DNA of 64,000 bases from Pithys albifrons albifrons (GCF_047495875.1 NC_092463.1:21255224-21319223); one strand, 5' to 3'; shown: positions 12,501 through 25,255, counted from the stretch's first letter. Notes: generated by a model from the sequence alone, not told the origin. Made by a program: numbers and translations.

Positions 12501-15179
12501 GTAGACACGATCACACTTAAAAAGTGCAAGCAACAAAACTTGACAAGTTTTCTGCTGTTTCAAGAACTAAGAAATTATAAACCACTGTGTCAGCAACACC
12601 TCGTACTAGGTAACTGATTTGTATGATCAGAAATGAGTGCATGGTGATACTGGTGGTCCCTGGGTGTAGATCAGACATACTCATTATTCAAAAATTTCTC
12701 TTTCAAAAGATGCAGTTCTCTGATGACCCACAAAGATGAACTACAAATATCCCCATATCCTAAACCCTTTATATTGGTTTGGCTACTGTTGCCATGGTAA
12801 TATTTTGCTCTGCTGAGAAGAAGCCAGGGATGCTTCTGGACAGGACAGGAAGCATTCAGAGCACTCAATGAAGGCTGTGCCTCTGAGTGCAAACTTGTCT
12901 GTAAAAGATGATTTGTCTTTTTCTCAAGCATTTGGTAGAAAAACAAGTGTGATTGTGTCTAGGATCGAGTGGGAACTTTTCTATTTTATTTCCTTCTGTA
13001 ACACACCAAGGATCAGCTTTTGATCTTGTGCACAAATGTGCTTTTCCCCCCATTATCCCATATTTGGCATGATTTTTGCAGTGAAGGAGAATGTTTACCC
13101 AAATGTCACCATCTTTGCTCTCAATGCAATGTCCATCATCACTATGGGGTTCAACTCTAGACAGCACAATAGCTAAACAGAAGTGTCCACCCAACAGCAA
13201 AGATGATATTATTGATAAACATGGTGCAGCCCTGAGATCTCAGTGGTAGAAACCTCAGGGAGAAAGATGACAGACAGGGTAACACACAAACTTGGTAAGA
13301 TTCATGTTTGCCTGGCAAACAAAGGAGAATGCTGGCAGATAAATACAGCTCACTATAAAAGTAATGTCGTTGTGTAGCTTATGCCTTGCAGTGCTACTCC
13401 AGCCATCAGGGTTGCTCCTGCACTGCACATAAGCCTGAACGTTATTGCAGCCTAGCAAAATGCTAAATGCTGTAGAATCCCCTGATATCCATCCAGCAGG
13501 CAGCTGCGATGCTGGGGAAACCCAAGGCAAACAGACTTCAGGAAGCTGCTCACTCGCTTGGCTTGCCAAGCAGCAGCTGAATTGCCGTGAATTAGATGGA
13601 CCATTAGTCTGACTCAATGGGGCATTTCTCGTGAGGGCTTGATTTTGTTCACAGCAATATTCTTCAGAGGCACTGGGGGGTTTGCAGAGCTGCACCGCAA
13701 CTGGATATTAGTGTCTGAGAAACTGTGAGAGGGCTGTGCACACAGGTCTTACCTTCTGGGATGGCAGTCTGATGAAATATGGAAAGGAGCACGATACCAG
13801 ACTGAGGCAGTACTGCTAACATACCCATATGTTAAATTTTTTAACTATTCAGTAAGCCCCTCTGACAAACTGAGAGGGGCTTCCAGGGGAGGAAACTGTA
13901 GCCATGCGGTGCCCTGTTTTGAAAAGATGTAGGGTATGAATGGCAATCTGATTCCTTCCTGGTAACATGCCAGTCATTTCAGCAGTTTCATTTCACACTG
14001 AAGTACAAACTTCCTGCTAGAGATTACTGCCTTCCTATCAGAGGCACCAGAAGCCAAGTAACACCAGCACCTCCATCAATCCCTGTAATTCATTCATCAG
14101 ACCATGAATTAGGACTTCTGATGGGCAGATCCTCTTCAGTCCTGTTGGCTGTGCTATGCAGGTGGAAAACTCAGAAAAAAGATGAGATGATAGAACTTTG
14201 TAAACTCGCTATTTTCTTGGCTGAGGCTCTAGCAATATACAGTGAATAGTTACTTAATCAGATGACCCACTGTAACCCAATCATGTCCCTATAAAAAGTC
14301 TGCACTCCAACTTGTTACTTGGGCTAGTAATAGGCAACTTCAGGCTGAAGGCGGCACAACAAATGTAGTCTGCACCACCATAATTGTTGAAGAGATGTAA
14401 CCTGCTATGCCTTGTGTATGCCAAGTCAGAATTCAATGTTATTTTTCACTTATGCTTGAGTGGACCTTACACAGATGAGTTACTTGTGGAGATCTAAGGG
14501 GTGAGTGGAGTTCAGAAGTTGTACAAAGGACTGAGCAAAGGTAGCAGTGGTTAGCTTTGATGTCTCAACTTATAGTTGAGAAGATTTTCCCATATTACAC
14601 GCATCTCAGGTTGCCATAGCGAAAGGGGATAAAGAGTGAATGGAAGAGAAGGCAATAAAGAAAGGAAAATGGAAGTGGGCCAACTGACAGTTCTGACAAT
14701 CTCTTGCACAGCTGGGAGATCCTACTGCCACTGATTCTGCGAGGAACTGCTAAAAGCAGCAATGTTGCAGATAAGTGAACACCAGAGCGCCATGGCAAGA
14801 CCCCGAGGGAGGACATCTCTAAATTCTTAGCTTGTGCTGACTCCCTGCTCCTGGTCAGCTCCAGCCTCGGTTCCCAGTCCATGTGGAGGCACACAGCCTG
14901 TGGCAGTGGGCGCTCTGCCCAGGTGGCCTCTTCTTAGCTGCTTGAGGGGAAGGCACAGTGCTCACAGCAGACAGGGCTCAGGATGCCTTTCTTGTGGGCC
15001 AGGAGGGGCCACTTCTGCCCTGTAGTGCTCACCTGCAGTTTTTGGTTGCCACGGAGCCGACAGCTCCCGGGGGCTGAGGGGAGGTGTCTGCAGGGGCTGG
15101 AGCTGGTGGTGGCACTGGTGGCTCGGCCTCACCCGTCCCGCAAGGGCTGCTGCCCGACCCAGTGCTCAGTCCCTGTGCA

Positions 15180-15760
15180 ACAGCAGCTGAACACGAGCCA
15201 GCAGTGTGCCCAGGAGGCCGAGAAGGCCAGTGGCTCCCTGGCCTGTATCAGGAATAGCATGTCCAGCAGGACCAGGGCAGCGATTCTTCCCCTGTACTCG
15301 GCACTGCTGAGGCCACACCTTGAGTGGTGTGTGCAGTTCTAGACCCCTCAGCTCAGGAAGGACATCGAGGTCCTGAAGCAACTGCAGAGAAGGGAATGAA
15401 GGTGGTGAAGGGTCTGGAACACAAGTCCTGTGAGGATCAGCTTAGGGAGCTGTGGTTGCTCAGCATGGAGAAGGGTTCATGGAAGACCTTACTGCTCTCT
15501 GCAACTACCTGAGAGGAGGGTGTAGACGCAGGACAGGTGGGGGTCGGACTCTTCTGCCAGGCAACCAGCACGAGAGGACACAACGCTCAGCCACACCAGG
15601 GGAGGCTGAGGTGGGACATTAGAAAGAATTTCTTCACAGTAAGGGTGGCTGAACATCGGATCGGGCTGCCCGGGGAGGCGGTGGTGTGCAAGGACTGACT
15701 GGAGGCGGCAGTGTTCGCTCACGGGCCGGACTCGATGGCCTGGGAGCCCCTTCCCAGCGC
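15180..15760 (+). mobile_element. CR1 LINE 3' end abutting the GTF2A1 promoter
   Basis: Conceptual translation shows the conserved C-terminal part of the CR1 ORF2 reverse transcriptase: SQQCAQ near 15,200, then [12 protein letters not shown] and CVQF ending at 15,342. Later pieces resemble the KGLEHKSCE, LRELWL and RKNFFT segments in other frames. A degenerate CR1 3' tail follows (GACTCGATGGCCTGGGAGCC near 15,729). The frame is broken by stops and frameshifts, so the copy is dead. The 5' part is missing, as usual for CR1. It is more GC-rich than the copy at 40.6 kb. Confidence 0.85.
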
Positions 15761-15810
15761 CACCGCTCCCGTGTCCGCATCCCGCGGGCTCTCCCCGCCG
15801 CGCGCGCCCC

Positions 15811-15820
15811 GTGACGTCAC
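15811..15820 (+). promoter_or_regulatory. Palindromic CRE (TGACGTCA)
   Basis: GTGACGTCAC contains the full eight-base CRE at 15,812-15,819, the ATF/CREB consensus. It lies about 190 bases upstream of the TATA box and just beyond the CR1 tail. Function is inferred from the motif and its position. Confidence 0.6.
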
Positions 15821-15886
15821 GGCGGCGGCGCTCCGCGGGGACACTTCCGCCTCGGTAGGTGTCATGGCGGCGGGGGCGGGCACTCC

Positions 15887-15896
15887 ACGTGACGTC
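15887..15896 (+). promoter_or_regulatory. Overlapping E-box and CRE-like site
   Basis: CACGTGACGTC combines a CACGTG E-box (USF/MYC/TFEB type) with a GACGTC core overlapping by a few bases. It lies about 110 bases upstream of the TATA box. Confidence 0.5.
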
Positions 15897-16000
15897 GCGG
15901 CGCTCGGCGAGGTCTCGCGGCAGCTCTCGCGGTGCCTCGCGCCCGCCCCCCCCGCGCGCGTCCCCCGCTCGCCGGCCGCTCGCGCAGCGCTCGCTCGCGC

Positions 16001-16008
16001 TATATAAA
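16001..16008 (+). promoter_or_regulatory. GTF2A1: TATA box of GTF2A1
   Basis: TATATAAA sits alone in a GC-rich block 186 bases before the start codon. It predicts transcription starting near 16,030. A clean TATA inside a CpG island is a minority arrangement. Confidence 0.65.
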
Positions 16009-16029
16009 GGGGCGAGGCGGCAGCGCGGC

Positions 16030-16186
16030 GGAGCAGCCCCGGGCCGCGAGCGAGCCCGCACAGGCCGCGGGGCCGCCCCAACGCCGGGGCGGGACGCGCG
16101 GGCGCTGGGGGGACGCACCGGGCAGGTTTATTGTTTTAGGGGCGACTCCCCCCCCGCGGTTGGGGGCGTCCCGGGGGGCTCGGGAC
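16030..16186 (+). other. GTF2A1: GTF2A1 5' UTR (predicted)
   Basis: The start is inferred from the TATA box. No ATG occurs between the predicted start site and the GTF2A1 start codon, so no upstream open frame competes. The sequence is GC-rich except for a short T-rich stretch near 16,127-16,138. Confidence 0.5.
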
Positions 16187-16216
16187 ATGGCGAGCTCGAC
16201 TAACACAAACCCCGTG
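16187..16216 (+). CDS. GTF2A1: GTF2A1 coding exon 1
   Basis: It encodes the ten residues MASSTNTNPV and ends in a complete codon before GTAAGG. The human protein starts with a similar ten-residue stretch before PKLY. The ATG has G at -3 and +4. Confidence 0.93.
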
Positions 16217-19200
16217 GTAAGGACCGGGTCGGGGGGCGAGGGGGGCCCCGGGGGCAGCGCGGGCGGAGGGGGCCGGCGGGGCCCGGCGCCCCCCCCTCCC
16301 CCGCGCTCCCTTCCCTCCCGCCGCCCGCCCCGGGCGGTCCCGGCCCCCGGCGGGCAGGGCCGGCGGGGGGCTCGGGCAGCCTCGCCCCCGCGGCGGGAGC
16401 CAACTTGTGGCGCCCGGCGGCGGGGAGAGAGCGGCGGCGGGAGCGGGGCGGCGGGAGCGGGGGCGCGGGGCGGCGGCCGGGGGGTCCGGCGGGGAAGGGA
16501 AGGAAGGGAAGGGCGGGGGGCGCCGCCGGCGGGAGCCGCCCGAGGAAGGGGCGAGAGCCGGAGCAGCGCGGGCGCTGCCGCCCGCCCCGAGGCGAGGGGA
16601 AGGGGCGCCCGAGCCAGGTTTCGGTTTTGTGGTGTCGGTGGCGGGGTAGCCCGCCCGGGCTCCGCTGGAGCCATTTTATGTTGCTTTGTAAGAAGGAGAC
16701 GATGGTTGAAAAGCACTTATCCCAGCCCGGCCGGATCGGCTAAACCGGGCGAGAAGCCCTCAACTTCCCTCTGGCGAGCGAGGCAGTATTTATTTTAAAA
16801 AGAGAAAAAAAAAAACGAAAAAGCCCCAGATCTCTCCCCCTGTTCCATTCTCGTGCTTTCTGCACCTTGGCGGGTGGCTCGCTGCTGCACTTGTACTCAC
16901 AGAGGTTTGCAACAAGCAGTCCCACAGCCCTGCGCTGCCCCCGAACCCCCCCGGCCGCCGCTCCGCTCCCTGCGCGCCCCCGGCCGCGACCCCCGCCCCG
17001 AAGCGCTGGAGGAGACAAACCCGGCGGTCCCGGCGGCGGGCTCGGCCCCCTTGTTTGTGGCGCTCAGATCCATCATGGCTTCCCCCTGCCTTTCTGCCTC
17101 CCTGCTCCTTGTGTTCCTCCTCCCTGTGGCTGCCCTGTTTATATAGAGCTATTGCCGCTCTCTAATATAGACTCTGCTAGGATGGGAAGGTGCTTTCCAG
17201 CCCCACGTCACCGCCTCTCCATTTAAACACCACATCAGCCTTTAAATAGGGAGCGAGCCGAGGAGCGCGGGCTGGGAGGTGCTGCGTCCGTGGCGGAGCT
17301 GCGAGACGGGCGGCTTGTCCCTCCGATCCCGAACAGCCTTTTCCACCAGTTTCTCTTCCGTCCGCTCCGCCCGACCCCATCGCCTCCGTCCTGCCGAGCG
17401 ATGGTGCTTTCTGCCAGCACCGGTGCGGGCGGGGATGCCTCCCAGCCCGTGTAAATGGGCTTTCTTTGGCTTTTACGCATTGTACAAAGACAGTTTTCAT
17501 CCCCTCCTTCATTTGAATCTGTTTATATCTTTCCTGTTTTCTGTTCTTTTTTCTTCTTTATTTGTTTTTGGGTTTTAGTGTTTGGGGAATTTTTGTGGAT
17601 TTTTGAGGGTTTTTTTGTTATTTTGGGGGTTTTTTGAGTGGGTTGTTGGGGTTTTTTTTGCCCGTGGCACGCAGCTAGCACACGTTCCTGTGCTCCTGTG
17701 AGGTCTTCGAAGTAGCTTTTCTGGTGCGTGCAGAAAGTAGTGTTTAAATGGTTCTTACCCAGTATATCAGGGAGAGATGTAGTATTTACTTTATAGCACT
17801 TTACCAAGGTCTGGCTACAGCTGTCCCCCAAAAGTGATACTAAGTTTTGTGTATGGGTCATGGGCTGCAGATACTACTCAGTGATTCTGGTGACTGAAGT
17901 GCACTAAGATTTTATAACAGACCAAGCAGAGCAGGGTTTTTAGAATTTTCAGTAACATTTGGTTTCATTACAATATTTGGTATACTGCAAAATATTATGT
18001 TAAAGAAAATGGAAAACATCCTAGTTTTCTTTTTCAAATCCGAAATTTTACAGACCTGCCTGTGAGTTAGGGTCATGCAGTTGCAAAGAAACGTCTTTGC
18101 TTTCATATTTTGTCAGCTTGTATAAAAAATATTTAGGGAAGTAGTCAGCTGTTACATAGATGGCAGTTTACTCAGTAGGATGCACACTGAATGTGTGTGT
18201 TCTGAATCTGTTATTTGTCCTTCTGTTTATAAGATTCTGGCTTCATTTTATTGCAAGAAAAGGACTTATTTCTGCATAGGAAATTAGAGGTTTTGCTTCT
18301 CTTTCTTGACCAAGTTAGTAACTCAGTAGAAATATATATATGTGTGTATATATATATGTTGTTGAATCTCCAGAATACTTGTGTTAATATTTTTGACTCA
18401 GCAGTTTACTAAGCCTTCCTTTCTCTTGCTTGTATTTCTGTAGTGTCTTAAGTTATATGAAGTTCTCTTGAAAGGTGTCAGTCTTTAAACATTGTGTTTG
18501 GAATAGCAAAAGCCAAGCTTAAAATGAGCCTGCTTCAAACAGGTGTGCTTTAGGCTAATTTGCAGTTGAGTAGTAAAACCTTGCAATGGTGCATGGTCAA
18601 CTTTGTCAAATTGTGGTCTCATTGAATAGCCAAGATCACTCTGCTTACCCAAGAGTTGCCAAAGATGAACAGGAACATTCTGAAATGCTGCAACCAGGCG
18701 ACTTAAGGAAGCTGGACTTGGAGCCCAGTATGTCAGTAGCATCTCATAAGCATCCAGTTAAACCTGAATTGCTAGAAATCTGTTCTTGCTAATAAAGGAC
18801 AAATATGTTAACAGTTTTTGCAGGTGACAAAAGTAATTTATTTCTGAAAGTCCATGATGACATAAAAAAAGCTCAAATTGCAGTGCTTACGATGTAAATT
18901 TTGTGTGTTACTCCTTTCTATGCACATCTTTGATGTAATTGTGATTAAAACTGGTTACCTTTACGGTGTGCTCTCCAGCCGCGTATGCCCATTTTACAGC
19001 AGCACCTGCACGGCTGGGAGAGAGATCAGTGTTTTGGGGAGAGCTGGAGAAGCAACCAGGAACAAACTGCTGCCAGATGCACAAAGCATACTGTGCTATA
19101 GCTCTCCATAACATGTTGGTTATTGGAAACCCAAACTGCTGAAATCCTGTGTTGTGATAACAATTACCAAGAATTGCAGTTTTTGTACCCTTGAAACGGG

Positions 19201-22200
19201 AGGAGTGTAGGAAGTGTAAGCCCCCAAAGGCATGTGGTGCTGCTTAAAATAGCTTGGTGGTTGCTCCTCAGTTTGGAGTGTGTGTGCCTGTGTAGCAGTC
19301 TCACCATAGTCAGAGATTTCTTTACAAGATGCACTGAGAAAGTGAAATATAATTATTTCCTTATGTTCCCAGAGGGGGAAATGCTAGATTCCAAATCTGT
19401 TCTGTGTGTTTGTGGTTGTATCTAATAAATAAGGAATTTTAATTGTTGTCTTTAATCTGTAGTAAGTGTTTGGAATAGTGTTTATTGAAGAGTGATTTGA
19501 GTATTTTGCTCTTAAAAGAGCTTGAAGTTTACAGCAATGTACTCTTTATGAGGGAGGCACTTCAATATAAACCAGATGAAAACATAATTATTTTAATAGC
19601 AATCTTTAAAGTTTTCATTTGTTCTCATTGCTTTTCTGACTGAATGTGGACATTTATTGGGTAGCTCACCTGCTATCCCATCTCTAGACTTACTCGGTAG
19701 TTGTATTACCATGTTTATTTTTTGAGTAAGCTATGTATGAAAACAATTTTTGAACTCCAGAGTCTTAGATGGCTTATATAAACAGCTTGAACATCATATA
19801 AATAATGCTTAAAGCCAACACTTAGTGCGTGTCTGAAACAATGCAATGTGCTTCCTTTTAAAGGTTGGAGCTCAAGGCTGTTTTGTAATTTTATGGGATA
19901 TGCCTCTTTTGAGGTAGGAAAAGAGTGTTCTGTGATACTCTTCAAAATTCCGCTGTGAATGTCTCTTTAAGGCATTACTGCTCTCACTGTGGAAGGTGTT
20001 GAATGCAACTGGGCTGGGTGCTCAGCTGGACTGTACAAAAGAGAATGTTTTCAACTGGACAGGACTTTTCTGAGTATTACATGAATATATATAGGTAAAA
20101 TCAGACAGACACTGTTTCATGCAGGTATTTTCTTCTCTCTTCCCTTCATTCCAATCATACAGCTAGGAGTGTATCATGTATGTTGCCATGTGATCAGAAC
20201 AGTGTCTGAAAATTCTGACCCACCTTCAGATGCAGTGCCCTATGTGGCTTGTGCAGAGAGATTAACCTGCATGTACAAACTGCCTGTGGGCTTGTCAGCC
20301 TGCAGGACACTCGGCTGTCTGCACCCCTGCAGGTCTGTCGTGTTTAGGGGGACTTTGCTGCTTCCTTGGGCTGTTGGAAGTAGTGGAGAAGGATGCTGTG
20401 TCAGCATTGGCAGAGGGAACCTGTGTGCTCTTAACCTGCCTCTCTGCATGTCTTGCTAAGCTAATGCTGGACACCAGAAATCCCTGTCTGCTTGAATTTT
20501 GGTTTTGATTTTACTACACAGGGAAAAAGGAATTTCCCAAGCAGATTGTTGGACTGCAGAGTCCATTTGTTGTATCTGAATGTTGATAACTTTCTGATAG
20601 GGCTTTATAGACTCATGAGACTTTGTGAATAATCCTTACAAAAATGGCTGACTGTGAAGACAGGAGGAGGTATCTAGTGGTGAAAATCTTTAGGGCCTGT
20701 TTGTGTAAAACCTGTTTTATTAGAAAAGTGGACCTAATAGGTGATTTGAGGAGGGAAAGATTAAAGGAGAAAATGGAGTCTCCATCCTGCTGGAATTTTT
20801 ATTGTAATTTCAGGCATACAGGTATTTCTCTTGACTTAAGTAAAGTAACTCATGTGCCTGAGGTTAAGCATGTTTATTTGCAGTGTGGTTTTGGCATTAA
20901 GGAACAGATGCTTTTAATATAATAAGGAGCAATATATAGAATAGGTTAAGTAGCATTTGTATACTAGTTGAATCACATAAGCTTTATGCAATTTGTTTAA
21001 TTATAGAAATGGTGGGACTTAATGTTATTAAGTAGAATGTCTTTTTGCATCTGCTATGAATTAAATCTAAGTGGAAAAATAATCCTGTTAATGGTGCCTG
21101 GTATTTCTAAGTGACTGCACAGATTTAAAATACTGGTCCTCAAGAGTCATCTGGCTTAGGGAGTCTGTTTCAGTATCTGTAAGCGCAGTTAATGCAGCAC
21201 TTGAAGCCTGGAAAGTAAGAATGCAGTGTGCTATGTTTTGCCTCTTTCAGAGAAGTTGAGTTTTGGACAGAGATGCTGTACATGTAGTTGTCAAAGATGG
21301 TAAACTTACCCCATTACTTGAAGCCTGAATTTATTCTTTTTTTGAGAGACACATAACAAAAGGATGAATTCTAACATTTCAGCTACTTGATTTGCAGCAA
21401 CGTGTTTTAAAGCTGAAAAGTGATCAATGACAGAATGGTGTGTTGGGTTTTCTTGTTTTTTTCTGGTTTTGGGGGGGTTTGGGGAGTTTTTTTGAGGAGG
21501 TAGGAAGTGGTGATTTATAAGAAAAATCACGTGAGTGTGCCCCTGTGAAAAGTTTGTTTTAAACAGTGAGGACATAATGCACTAAGCAGCCCTCAGACTG
21601 TTTAGTTGCAGGTTCAGAATATGTTTTTTTACCCCTTTGTAATCTCAGTGCGTTTCTTTAAGGGTGTTTCCTTTTTTCCCTCCCTCCCTCCCTCCCTCCC
21701 TCCCTCCCTCCCTCCCTCCCTCCCTCCCTCCCTCCCTCCCTCCCTCCCTCCACGCCCCCCCCTCCCCATTTTAAAGCAAAGACATTCAACGTGTTTTCTG
21801 TGCTTAGTGACCACAGAGCTTTTTCCAGACTAGTAAATCATGTGGTGTTTTTCTCCCTGCATTATTCCATAGCTCAGGTCATAACAGTTCCATAATGTGT
21901 GCAGTGTAGCCTTGAGCACGTCAGCAGCAAATTCAGCACGTCTCTGGACTGCCTTAAGCCACTGTATGTGCATAAAGTAAATGTTTCAAGTGCTTGCAGT
22001 AAATTGGTGTAGTTTCAGATCCTTTGGAGTAACTGCTTGTGCTGGGTGCAGTTTCCTGTGTGTGTAGTTGGAGGCAAAGCCAGTTACACCAGTAGAGGAT
22101 GATTGTTCTGGATCTATCCAACTTATCTGCTGCGTGTGTCATCATTAGGGATTTTCTGCTTCAGAAAGTTAGGGAATGGCATTGAGGAGGATGTTTAGAG

Positions 22201-25200
22201 AAAGTTGTGGCTACTTTCAGATCAATTTAATATTGATGTACTCCCATCCCAAGGAGCAGCTTTGGTCAGGGAAGTGTATGTGGTTCACAGGCTGCAGGTT
22301 GGTTAACGCTAATTTAGAGCTCATAGTGCTGCCTTACAATTAGATGGCACAGATATTTAAATCCAGCCAAAATCCTGTTGAGGTTCTTGCATCGAAAGAG
22401 ATGTCCAAGCTGTTCTGTTTAAAAGTTACAGCAGATGCATAATACAGTTCCTGTATGGTCCTGTGAATTAAAATTTGAGCTTCAGTTAGTAAGGTTAAAT
22501 GTTCACATTCTCTGTTTTAAATGGTACTTCCATTTCAAAATTCATAAAATGGTTGAAGGTGAAGGGACCTCTGGACAAGCAACCCCTCTGCACAAGCAAG
22601 GCCACCTGGAGTGAGTTGCCCAGGACAATGTCCAGGTGGCTTTTGAGCATCGCCGGGAATGGAGTCTCCAGATCTTTTTGGCAGCTTCAAGTAAACTGAT
22701 AGTTTATTTTATCTTTGATAGTTTTAGGCATGAAATCAGTGTAATAGAATAACAATGAATTTGTAATGTTTCCCCATGAAAAATTTGTAATGTAAGAGCA
22801 TATACCTACTGATTGAAAACAGAAGTCTGTCTAGCCTAATATCCTGTCTGCAAGAGTTTGTGTAAACAGATGTAAGGAAGAACAGCACGTTCACATGAAT
22901 ACTTCAGGTTTTTGGGCCTTCAATGGTTTTCAGCTCAAGATCATTCTGAGCCGTATTTGGTACCCGTTGAACTGGCAAGCACTAACAAGTTTTTTGTCTG
23001 CATTTATCTAGTATATTTTTGAACTTCTAGTGGTCTTTGACGTGAATATTTTGCACATGCGCAAGTATTTTTGCATATTCAGTATCTACATTTGCAAACA
23101 AAAAACGAAGTGACTGAATGGAGCACAATCTCCTTTTCTCTATTTTGAATTATACTCCTCATGGCTTGATAAGACTTGTGCTGTGGTTATACCATGAGAG
23201 GTCATGAGTAGTCCCTTCCCTTTTCACCTTTTTTGAGCTGTTCTTTCAGATTTTTAACCTCCTTGGATGCTTTAGTCACTCGGGATGCAGTATATTCTGT
23301 AATGCAGTATATTCTGTAATGCAGTTTTCCGAGGGTTTTTTTATGTGAGGAAATCTCATTTTGAAGTGATGAATTTCTTTAAAACAATGCTGATTAATTA
23401 CCTTTTTTTAAAAGCCTAAATTGTATAGGTCTGTTATTGAAGATGTCATCAATGATGTCAGAGAAGTTTTTCTGGATGAAGGAGTGGATGAACAAGTTCT
23501 TATGGAACTCAAAACTGTAAGTTGCAACTTGAAATTTTTTTTAATAGACTAATACACCAATTAGTTTCCAAATCTGGTTACTGTTGTACACAGTAGAAGT
23601 ACTAATTTTTAGTTAATGAAGCATTGTATTAATCTGCATATCTGTGGTCTGATATAATTTGAATTACACTGCTGTATAGAGCGGTTTGCTCACCTTATTT
23701 ACTTTCCCTGATCTGACAACTGTGGGCATCTGAATTCACTGTGTTGTTTTGGTTCCCAAAACGCTGTATCTTTAAAAAAGGGGAAAATGTTTATTTTAGA
23801 GACAGACAGTTCTCAGTGTTTCCCTGCAGGAAAAATGAAATGCCTGCTCTGCCTGATGTTTTTGTCTTTCTGAAGAAGAGTTACAGTGTTGGTTGAATTG
23901 TCAGATTTTTGTTTGTGTGGTTTGTTGTTTGCAGAAGTCTTGTCTTTTGATGGGTGGTATGTAATAGATCACATTGTTTGCATCACACTTCTCTCAAGCT
24001 CTTGGATTCAGAATTATTTTACACAGAGTGGGTTTGAGCTGTTACCAAGGCTCCGGAATAAAGGCAGGATGTTAACCTGAGCTATAAGGGGTCTCCTATG
24101 GCTTTCTTCAAATTTTTTCTGAATAAAAGAAGCCTATCAAAAGGGAAGGGAAAAGGCAGGGGGAAAAAGGCATAATAAAAGCAACCAAAGAAAGAAGGTA
24201 AAAGGAAACTGGGAAAGTAGATCCTGCCTGTCTCAGCTTCTTTAGAGAGTGTGGTGTCCCACACCCACAGTATTTTTGAAATATTAAACAATGGATGAAG
24301 AGGGAAACAAAGTCTGAGTTTGACTAGACAGTAACAGATGAAGACTTTTTCCCATGAGACTGTGACCTGTCTTGTGAAAATACAGTGAGTGTTACTAAAA
24401 AAGTGCTTTGGTGTTTGTGACACAGATGTGTTCTGCAAATGTGATCAGAAAAGATTATTGAGGAAAGAGACAAGAAGGAAAATATTGAAGAGGAAGGGTG
24501 TCCTAAGCAGATTTTGAAACAATGAGTCTTGAGTGCCTGTAGTTTTTTTTGCTCCAATGTATCAGAAATACTTGTATTACTGTCTTTTTGCAAGAACTGC
24601 TTTTGTGCGTCTGCGACTGTCCTTTGGAAGCGTGTCAGCTGGTGTAAAGAACTGGAGAAGCTGAATTTGATTTTGGGGTAGAAACTGTCAGTGTCTTAGG
24701 TATGCTGGTTGCTTCTGTTGAAATGTGTTACAAGGCAGTAGTTTTTAAGCAGCTTTTATTGAGGAGTTCCAAGAATAAATGGCTTGAGGAAAGCTGTAAT
24801 AAAGAATTAGTATTAAAGATAAGAAGGAAATTGAAAAGGTAAGAAAGAAAGAATGTAGAGAAGTGGGAAACTTTAAAGGTTTATTTAAAGTTAGCAGTCT
24901 ATTCATGTTTCTATTAAGAATCTTCCACACTTGCAAAACAGAATATAAAAGTTTAAACTTGGACTGACAAGGGATATGTAATTCCTTTTCTTAACACAAA
25001 ACCTCTGTGGAGTTACCTCTTCAGTCTCTATTTGCCTAAAGGCTTTTTGAGCTAAGTAGACTGAACAAAATAAACAGTGAAAACAAACTCAGTTTTGGAG
25101 TACTATTTGTTATATTGTTACAAATCCTGTTGAGTAAAAATTGTACACAGATAGTTCTCTTTCCTTTTCCAAACTAGCTGTGGGAGAACAAGCTGATGCA

Positions 25201-25255
25201 GTCCAAGGCTGTAGATGGCTTCCATTCAGAAGAGCAGCAGCTTTTATTGCAGGTG

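Larger units (their letters stand above)
8240..15179. other. Intergenic DNA upstream of GTF2A1, no gene recognised
   Basis: Apart from the G-rich tracts near 8.64 kb and 9.52 kb, I see no coding exon, RNA gene or named repeat. The longest open frames are low complexity (a Pro/Phe-rich minus-strand frame over 8.5-9.1 kb) or have no family resemblance. Confidence 0.5.
15765..17450 (+). promoter_or_regulatory. GTF2A1: CpG island of GTF2A1
   Basis: A strongly GC- and CpG-rich block spans the promoter, 5' UTR, first coding exon and start of intron 1, in contrast with AT-rich DNA on both sides. It explains the long spurious open frames on both strands here. TCTCGCGG-type elements occur at 15,913-15,920 and 15,925-15,932, resembling half of the BANP/Kaiso-type TCTCGCGAGA motif. 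Confidence 0.85.
16217..23414 (+). other. GTF2A1: GTF2A1 intron 1
   Basis: This is a 7.2-kb phase-0 intron from GTAAGG to a TTTTTTTAAAAG acceptor. It contains the tail of the CpG island, a TTTAAATA box near 17.24 kb, a G/T-rich tract at 17.56-17.66 kb, an AT/GT microsatellite, a long TCCC array and one CR1 fragment. No further exon was recognised. Confidence 0.85.

Noticed and set aside
13255..13695. 146-codon minus-strand open frame
   Set aside because: It has no recognisable motif and no supporting context.
15489..16118. 209-codon minus-strand open frame
   Set aside because: Half is antisense of the CR1 and half is antisense of the promoter. There is no coding signal.
16000..16716. 238-codon minus-strand open frame over the CpG island
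   Set aside because: It is a Pro/Arg/Ala-rich shadow of the same GC-rich block.
15932..16798. 288-codon + strand open frame over the CpG island
   Set aside because: It is an Arg/Gly/Pro/Ala-rich frame produced by GC-rich, stop-poor DNA. It overlaps the GTF2A1 5' UTR, exon 1 and donor in a different frame and has no domain.
17074..17145. 23-codon signal-peptide-like ORF in GTF2A1 intron 1
   Set aside because: It is too short, has a stop immediately after the hydrophobic run, and no splice donor continues it into a coding exon.
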